This document shows positions 57,528 through 64,000 of a stretch of 64,000 nt of DNA, one piece after another. This DNA comes from Spongospora subterranea f. sp. subterranea. Lineage: Eukaryota; Endomyxa: Phytomyxea; Phytomyxea; Plasmodiophorida. A program made the translations under genes and the position numbers. Under the pieces are notes generated by a model. It searched no databases and was not told where the DNA came from. It worked only from the letters and a program-made list of their open reading frames with translations. The stretch is from the NCBI GenBank assembly GCA_049724395.1, contig JAUGWO010000129.1, positions 62,001-126,000 on the forward strand, given 5' to 3'. The first letter of the stretch is position 1; each line of letters opens with the position of its first letter.

Positions 57528-60500
57528 TCATGACCGCTCTAAGGATGCATCATTATAGATACCGTCTATCAGGTTTTGGTACAATTGATGGATACTGACA
57601 CAGATGATTAGCGCAGGCATGGCGTCATTTAAGGTAAACTTACAAAGGGCGACAAACTTTGAGAGAAGGTGTCAGTTCACCACCAAAAACGCTAAAGTCA
57701 ACCGGGAGAATCTTGAACTTTTGCACTTTACATGCATTTGATGTCGCCTAAAGTGATACTAAATTATCAGGCCGAAATGATGGCCATGATCTGCAAACCA
57801 ATCTGTTGGCTCTCTCAACGCCTTCATTGACATATGCTCGCCATTTGTCATCATTAGCTGCCTCACTGACCCTGGTTATTGCAGGATTCACCTGCAGCGC
57901 ATCTCCTTCCAACTGTTCTGACGGGCGCCCATCTTTATCCAATGAGCATTTCAACGTCACTCTGAGTACACTCAACGTTAGTCACCTAGCTTCAATGGTT
58001 CATTACCGATCAGCGCCCCAACAATACGATATTGAACTTGCGTTTGTCTCCGATCATTAGCACATTTGCCAAAGCTGGACACTCTTTCTTGATCGTATTT
58101 TCAATGGGAACTGGTGCCACGTTTTCTCCACCGGATCTGTGAATTGCTCAACATCAGAACCTGCTTCCTGCGTTGATGGGAATGACGGCTTACGTCACGA
58201 TCAGCTCTTTGATTCGCCCTGTTATATAGTAGAACCCGTATTCATCGACTCGCCCGACATCACTGCACAAGACGCCATTCAGGCTGGTCGAACATGATGT
58301 GATATCATTACCTACCCAGAATGAAGATATCCCTCATTATCAATAGCCTCGGCCGTCTTTTCGGGATCGTATAGATACCTGAAATACCCATCAAAAAACA
58401 AAATATGGATTGAACATTTCAAATTGACCCGGCCATCAAATTACGCCCTCGAATTAGAATCTCCCCTGATTGATTAGAGTCAGAATTGAGCCAGAGGTGA
58501 AGACGGAAACCAGGGAACCTTGTCCTGGTGGATCACGACCATCTACATGCTCGAGTTTGACCTCAATTCCAGACATTGGCCGGCCGATGGACCCGGCAAT
58601 ATTGGCCCTGGCCGTGTTGCAATGGGATGCACCAGCGCCTTCCGACATACCATATAGCTCCAGGACGGTCAGGCCAATACTGGCCAGATACTCTAATGTG
58701 TCTTTGGATATTGGCGCTGCACCTGTATATAGAGCACGACATCTGTGCCAGAGAATCGACCAGTTAGATGTTCGTTCAACCCAGTCCAACCGTTTGCCCT
58801 GAAACCTGTCAAATCCCAACTTCTTCCGGATCGGGTTGAACACAAGATGCTTCGGTAGAAATTCCATCCAAGGCGACCGGTGAGATCCGTCTAGTTGGCC
58901 ATTTTTATAACTCTTCAATCCGACTGCTTTTGCCCAGGTGGCTACCGATTTCTTGAATCCGCCTGCTTCTTTTCCGACTTTCTGTATCTGGTCAGCAAAT
59001 TTTTCCTAATGCTATGGTTAATAACGAGCAGGCGCTAGTGCAAATCCACCCTGCACCAACCCAAACACGAGGAACTCCCTAAACAACTACTCGTTATGCA
59101 TTGAATATTTCGATGTCAATCCGAAGGCTTACGAAGAAAAACGTCGGCCGGGCTGCTGCAATGGTCTTCGTCAATGAACCTAGATAGGAGCAATTGCTGG
59201 ATAATTGAAACTCTCAAAAGGTTGGGCACGAGAGACTGACCCTTTAACGCATCTGGCCTAGCGAACCAGACTGTAGCTGGATGATTACCGATAGCTGACA
59301 TCCATATTGGGGCATATACTGACAGCCGATTTCAATATTTAGTGGACGTGAGGTGATCGATGGCAAACGGGACGAGATTTACCGTCAAGTATTTGTGCTG
59401 CAATGTGGCTCAACGGTCTATCGGGATGGTTTGAGAACGATATCGTGAACGTGGGATAAAGGGTCAGCGCGAAAGGAGCTTACAGATAAGAGATGGCGTG
59501 TTCGGGAATCGTGCCGGAATCTTGGAATATTTCCCCAAGGTGGCTGGTCATGAAGTTGATCGCGTCATGAGATACTATAGAGTCACTCCCCCAGTCAACA
59601 CCCAAAGTAAGACATGGCGCTAGTGTGGCGACGCTCTGTTACCCATTGTCGCTTTGGGCACCCCAGTTGTGCCTGATGTGTAAATTAGGGAGCAGATATT
59701 CCCAGGTCGTTGGGACGATATGCGCGATTCTAGAGCGTCATCCAGTGATTTATCGTTATCACTTATTTTCAGGAATTCATCCCATCTGTAGGTCGGTTTG
59801 TATTTCCGGGATTGTTCAAGATCACTATCGCTGATTGTCTGAGCGTCGGAACAGTCAGTTCAGAGTTGGGTTAGATAGATACAGGATCAGTTACTCGGTA
59901 GACGACGAAGGCGCCACATTCGGTCAACTGATCAATCACTTGTATGAACTTGCCAATCTAGAACAGGCGATCTCAATCAATAAGAACAGCTCTACATGAC
60001 TGACATGTGCTAAACCTGATGAAAATCTTCAGCAATTATTATCTTGGCATTGCAGTGCTTAGCGATATATCCTGCCGATTCTGACTCATTGGTCATACTA
60101 GAGGGCATCGAGAAGTTCACTGTTAGAACAGAGCAATCGAGGGGAAATGCGCTAAAACGGGTCATCATCACTCACTAAATTCCAGCAGCTTTAGCGCCAC
60201 ACCATATAGCTCCTAGGCTCGATATCACCCTACAATCCGATCCCAGTTGTATTCAGTTGAGACCAAGGTCTGATCGACAAATCCCGATTACCATTCCGGG
60301 CGATTGAACCCAATAATCGCGACAGATCCGAATATGGGCACTCCCAGACTGATCATGCTCTTGGCGGCTGATCGAATTTCTTGATTGACTTCTGCCCAGG
60401 TCCTGCTGGTCCATTGCAGATCACCATTCTCGTCCTGCAGCGAGACCAATCTTATATTGGCGAATGGCAATCATAGATCATCTGTCAAATTACTGGTTCC

Positions 60501-60586
60501 TCTACGTTGTATGCAGGTTCATTGCCGAATTTATTCACTGCTTGATCCATCCATGACTCGATAATTACGGGAGCAATCGATGCCAT
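57528..60586 (-). CDS. Long-chain acyl-CoA synthetase, bubblegum (ACSBG) type, copy 1
   Basis: Minus-strand multi-exon gene activating fatty acids to acyl-CoA. ATG at 60,586 (MASIAPVIIESWMDQAVNKF). Landmarks: TWAEVNQEIRSAAKSM and VAIIGFNRPEW (60,290-60,420); P-loop CSLIYTSGTTGVPKATM near 59,650-59,690; LVFNPIRKKLGFDRF and ALYTGAAPISKDTLEYL (58,690-58,840); LELYGMSEGAGA near 58,640; GRPMSGIEVKLEHVDG; GRVDEYGFYYITGRIKELIV (58,200-58,255); VTLKCSLDKDGRPSEQLEGD (57,890-57,960); and a C-terminal exon ILPVDFSVFGGELTPSLK and then LYQNLIDGIYNDASLERS with stop at 57,528. Adenylation motifs are intact. It lies in tandem with a second synthetase, same strand, about 0.5 kb upstream, and the two share exon layout but have diverged clearly in protein sequence. 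Confidence 0.9.
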
Positions 60587-60682
60587 ACTGAAAACCAAAA
60601 TGATAAGGACTGGATTCATTATGGGCGAAGCGGGTTAGAGGACCCCTTTTCCGATTGGCGAATCGGTAGGCAGCAATCGGGT

Positions 60683-61068
60683 TTATCGCTCCAGAACTGT
60701 GTCTGATCCGAAGGAGGGCGGATACTGCGATAACGTTGATGCGTCCTGATCGACATGTTGCTGATCGACAGGAATGGGCTGAGGCCGTCCAGCGTAGACG
60801 GTGGATCCTACCGCCAAGCCAATCACAGGTGCAGCGATCATGGTTGTTTTCGGTCCGGTCAAACGGATCAGCCGCCGAGATCTATCTGAGCTTGTGGTGA
60901 TGGGGTAGTACTGGATAATTGGATCACCGACCGGGCACAGAGTCGGATTAGGGGAATCTGGATTCGATCAGTCTCACCGTATTTATCATCCTCAAACAAC
61001 TGGGATTTCAATTCATCGCCATTGTCCAGTTCCGTAAAATTGATTTGACCAGTGTTAAAATGGTTCAT
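60683..61068 (-). CDS. Small protein gene between the acyl-CoA synthetases, unrecognised
   Basis: ATG at 61,068 (MNHFNTGQINFTELDNGDEL), an acidic first part, then, after an unresolved frame change or intron near 60,925-60,935, PIIQYYPITTSSDRSRRLIR, a hydrophobic run TMIAAPVIGLAVGSTVYAG and a Pro/Gln-rich tail to the stop at 60,683. Total about 125 residues. The hydrophobic run could be a single membrane helix. No family recognised; an upstream exon of the synthetase is unlikely because copy 1 has its own good N-terminus. Confidence 0.4.
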
Positions 61069-61116
61069 TTGTATTTACAGTTTTACACTGTTGGTGAGAG
61101 AAGCAGCCCAGCAAAA

Positions 61117-64000
61117 TCAAGGACTGGGCAGATCCGATTCGCTGTACATCTTATCGATTAGCTCTTTGTATTTCGACAGGATCCTGTGAATCGGTTGTCA
61201 AAACCCGGGGAATACAGGAACAGGTTGGGATTTTACAGCGGTCGACAGAGCTTGAGATTTACCGTTAGCTCACCACCAGATACGCTCAACTCAACAGGCA
61301 ATATCCTAAATAGCTGAACCTCACATGCTGCCACAGGTGCCTGATGGAGTGAACACATTTAAAACCCGATTTCATTGTTCATTCACCACTTTCGCTGTTC
61401 CATACTTTTTCGTTGGCGCGCTCGATCCCGGATCGAATGTAGTCACTCCATTGTGTGTCGTTGATTGCCTGTTCGACCGTGGTGATTGCTGGATTCACCA
61501 ACAGAGCTGGTCCATATAATTGTGATGTTGGTCGGCCATCACTTGCAAGATCACACTTGAGGGTCACCCTATTTTCCTGTAGGTTAGCCGGCGCCCTCAA
61601 GCACAAGTGACGCCCTAGCACTGACAAGACAGAGATAAGCCGACGATTATCTCCGATCAGAATGACGTTGGAAAGTGCTGGACACTCCTTCTTGATTTCC
61701 ATCTCGATTGGGAGCGGGGCGATGTTTCGTCCATGGGCACTGAGAACAAGCACAGTCGCCTCAGATCATCTCCATCGTCAAGGTCAATTGAAATATTCCA
61801 CTATTACGTGACGATGAAGTTCCTTGATCCGGCCAGTGATGTAGTAGAACCCAATACTATCAACTCTACCGACGTCCCTGATACAATTCATGACCGATCA
61901 GAACCCACCTCATTCTCCCCAATTGATTCAGAATACCCTGTATGGAGGAAACCTTCTGTATCAATTGCTTGGGCGCTTTTCTTGGGGTCATACAGATAAC
62001 TAAACAAATGATCATGATGTCGACCGCCAAACAACCCTAAATGACGACTCGTTTTACCCGGACATGATATTCCTTCCACGAATCAAAATCTCCCCTGAAT
62101 TAAGGGTCCAGAATAAGAGATCGATCAATTAAAACAACGAAGATCTAACCTTCCCCTGGTTGATCGCGATCTGGCACATGTTCTAGCTTGACCTCCACCC
62201 CTGGCAATGCCCGCCCAACCGAGCCAACGGCATACTCAGTTCGTGAGTTGAACATGCAAGCGCCAAGGCATTCCGACATCCCATACGCGTCGCACAGATA
62301 TAGTCCAAACTCGGCCAGATGTTGCAATGTGGTCAAGGGCATTGGCGCCGCCCCTGTACCAAACAATCGACATCTGGCCCAGCCACTCAGCAATTCTGGT
62401 GCCTTCACCGCCAAACGGCTATTTCCTGACCTATCGAACCCGAGGGCTGCCCGAATCTTTGAGAACACCAAGTTTCTGGCCAGGAACTCACCCCATGGTG
62501 CAACATGGCTTCCGTTGACCTGCCCGCTTTGAAATGTCGCCAATCCAATCGGTTTCGCCCAATTGAGCATTGCTTGGCTGAATAGACTGCTACCTTGGCT
62601 TGCCACCTCGATCTTATCTGCGATTTTTTCCTGGATATAGTTGATGAAGACGGTAAGATCGTCGAGACAAATCTGTTTACCCAAACACGGGGAACGCCCT
62701 AATTAAGACATGAGCAATCGGTTTCGAATGAAAAAGATCAACTGATCTTACGTAGAAGATTGTGGGTCGAACAGCAGTAATGGTATTTGCTAAAGACCCT
62801 TTCAGATTGCGAAGTGAAATAGATTCAAAGGTTAGCGAATGATGATAATGGGGAACGGCCGTAATTCACCTCTTAGAACATCGGGCCTAGCGAACCAGAC
62901 TGTCGCTGGATAGTCGTCCAGTGCTGCGATCTTTAAGGGGAAGAACACTGTGCGAGGGAGTATTGATTAGGGGTTATTACTGTCGACTGATCATCAGCCC
63001 AATGGCCAGATTACCATCCAAAAGCTGGGCAGTGATATTGCACAATGGTCTGCACAACAGAACGTGTGAGTGCAGTTATGATGGCGACAGTTGTGGGGGT
63101 GTTTACAGATATGATATCATATGCTCAACAGCGTGAAGGCCAGCGAGAACAACTGAGTTTTGTCGCGCCATGAACATGACGGCATCATGAGAGACTGGTA
63201 CAGATCATGGTCAATAGCTGGAAGGAACAAAGGGGTCCCAGGGCCGAACTCATGACGGCTTTAGGAGGTCCAGTTGTCCCAGATGTGTAGACCAATGAGC
63301 AGACGTTCCCTGGTTCCTGACATTCCGTTGACGCGTTCAACGCCGCATCTAACTCGATATTGTTCTCTCCCAACTTCATGAACTCATCCCACCTGTAGGT
63401 CGGCCTGTGCTTTCTTGATTCGGCAATGTCTTTATCGGTAATTGCCTGACCACCATGATATTATCACTCACTGTCGATCATCGACAACGAAACAACTAAC
63501 TTGATAGACAATGAACACTTCACATTCATCTATCTGGTCAATCACATTGATGAACTTCTGTATCTGCATTCACGTTTTTGAGAAGCTCAACAAAATATTG
63601 GAATGAAACAACAGTTCGATGAGACCTGGGTGAAGTTTTCAGCGATGATAATCTTCGCTCTGCAGTGTCTGGCGACATATGCACATGCTTCTGGCTCGCT
63701 AGATGGACTGTAGAATATAATGTGACGAAAACCAGGAATCGTGGGTCATACTCCAAGCCTTACTAGATTCCGGCAGCTTTAGCACCGCACCATATTGCGG
63801 CCAGGTAAGAGATAACCCTTCAGAGAAACCAATGAGAAAATTCGGGAAGAGCGTGAGATGCTATTTCGCCATACCATTCTGGGCGGTTAGCTCCGATAAT
63901 CGATATCGACCCAAACCTGGATAGACCAACACTGATCATACTCTTAGCCAGAGCTCTGACCTGATTATTTACAGAACTCCATGAGATTGTCCTCCACTTC
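61117..64000 (-). CDS. Long-chain acyl-CoA synthetase, bubblegum (ACSBG) type, copy 2 (5' end beyond window)
   Basis: Tandem paralogue of the gene at 57,528-60,586, minus strand, cut by the right edge before its start. Seen in order: SWSSVNNQVRALAKSMIS and ISIIGANRPEW near 63,890-63,990; AAIWCGAKAAGI near 63,770; P-loop CSLVYTSGTTGPPKAVM near 63,250-63,290; LVFSKIRAALGFDRS and LFGTGAAPMPLTTLQHLAEF (62,320-62,480); CDAYGMSECLGACMF near 62,260; GVEVKLEHVPDRDQPGEG; IDTEGFLHTG; SIGFYYITGRIKEL near 61,800-61,850; VILIGDNRRLISVL; and a C-terminal exon ILPVELSVSGGELTVNLK plus LSKYKELIDKMYSESDLPSP with stop at 61,117. Catalytic motifs are intact. Same function class as copy 1; substrate chain length cannot be told. 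Confidence 0.9.

Overview
This is a nuclear window from an intron-dense microbial eukaryote. Wherever a gene can be read through by protein similarity, its exons are broken by very short GT-AG introns, mostly about 40-70 nt, and the standard genetic code fits. A large two-domain phosphatidylethanolamine methyltransferase of the fungal CHO2 type, with its C-terminal beta domain, points toward fungi. A fused P5CS (Dikarya usually carry separate PRO1 and PRO2 genes) and a half-size ABCA transporter argue against Dikarya. A zoosporic or other early-diverging fungus is my first guess; an oomycete or a rhizarian such as a plasmodiophorid is not excluded. No tRNA, rRNA or CRISPR was seen.

Layout. 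1-2.65 kb: 5' two thirds of a CAS1-domain O-acetyltransferase (minus, running off the left edge). 5.2-6.2 kb: a C2H2-finger protein. 6.4-11.2 kb: one open gene and three decayed copies of an unrecognised eight-helix membrane protein, with a tiny SAM-like gene between them. 11.2-16.3 kb: fossils of LTR retroelements and a Harbinger DNA transposon, then a second SAM-like copy. 17.2-20.2 kb: P5CS (plus), convergent with a gene encoding a C-terminal Myb/SANT domain (minus). 21.5-25.4 kb: an unrecognised membrane-protein gene and hAT remains. 25.4-29.3 kb: half-size ABCA transporter, convergent with a mitochondrial-type NAD kinase (29.45-30.6 kb). 31.2-32.5 kb: a Siw14-like phosphatase and a small basic protein. 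32.9-36.6 kb: nested inverted repeats with transposon debris. 36.6-42.4 kb: mS33 ribosomal protein, MSH4 and an F-box protein. 43-46 kb: mariner fossils and a duplicated segment. 47-49.4 kb: TRMT2A-type tRNA methyltransferase. 49.6-54.7 kb: three unrecognised genes. 54.7-57.4 kb: CHO2. 57.5-64 kb: two tandem acyl-CoA synthetase genes, the second cut by the right edge.

The host genes do not form an operon-like pathway; they are ordinary housekeeping, lipid (CHO2, two acyl-CoA synthetases, ABCA), meiotic (MSH4) and RNA-modification genes. The accessory interest lies in the amplified membrane-protein family at 6.4-11.2 kb and in the inverted-repeat island at 33-36.6 kb. Exon borders were placed by eye from GT-AG sites and protein similarity. 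They should be read as approximate except where exact positions are given.
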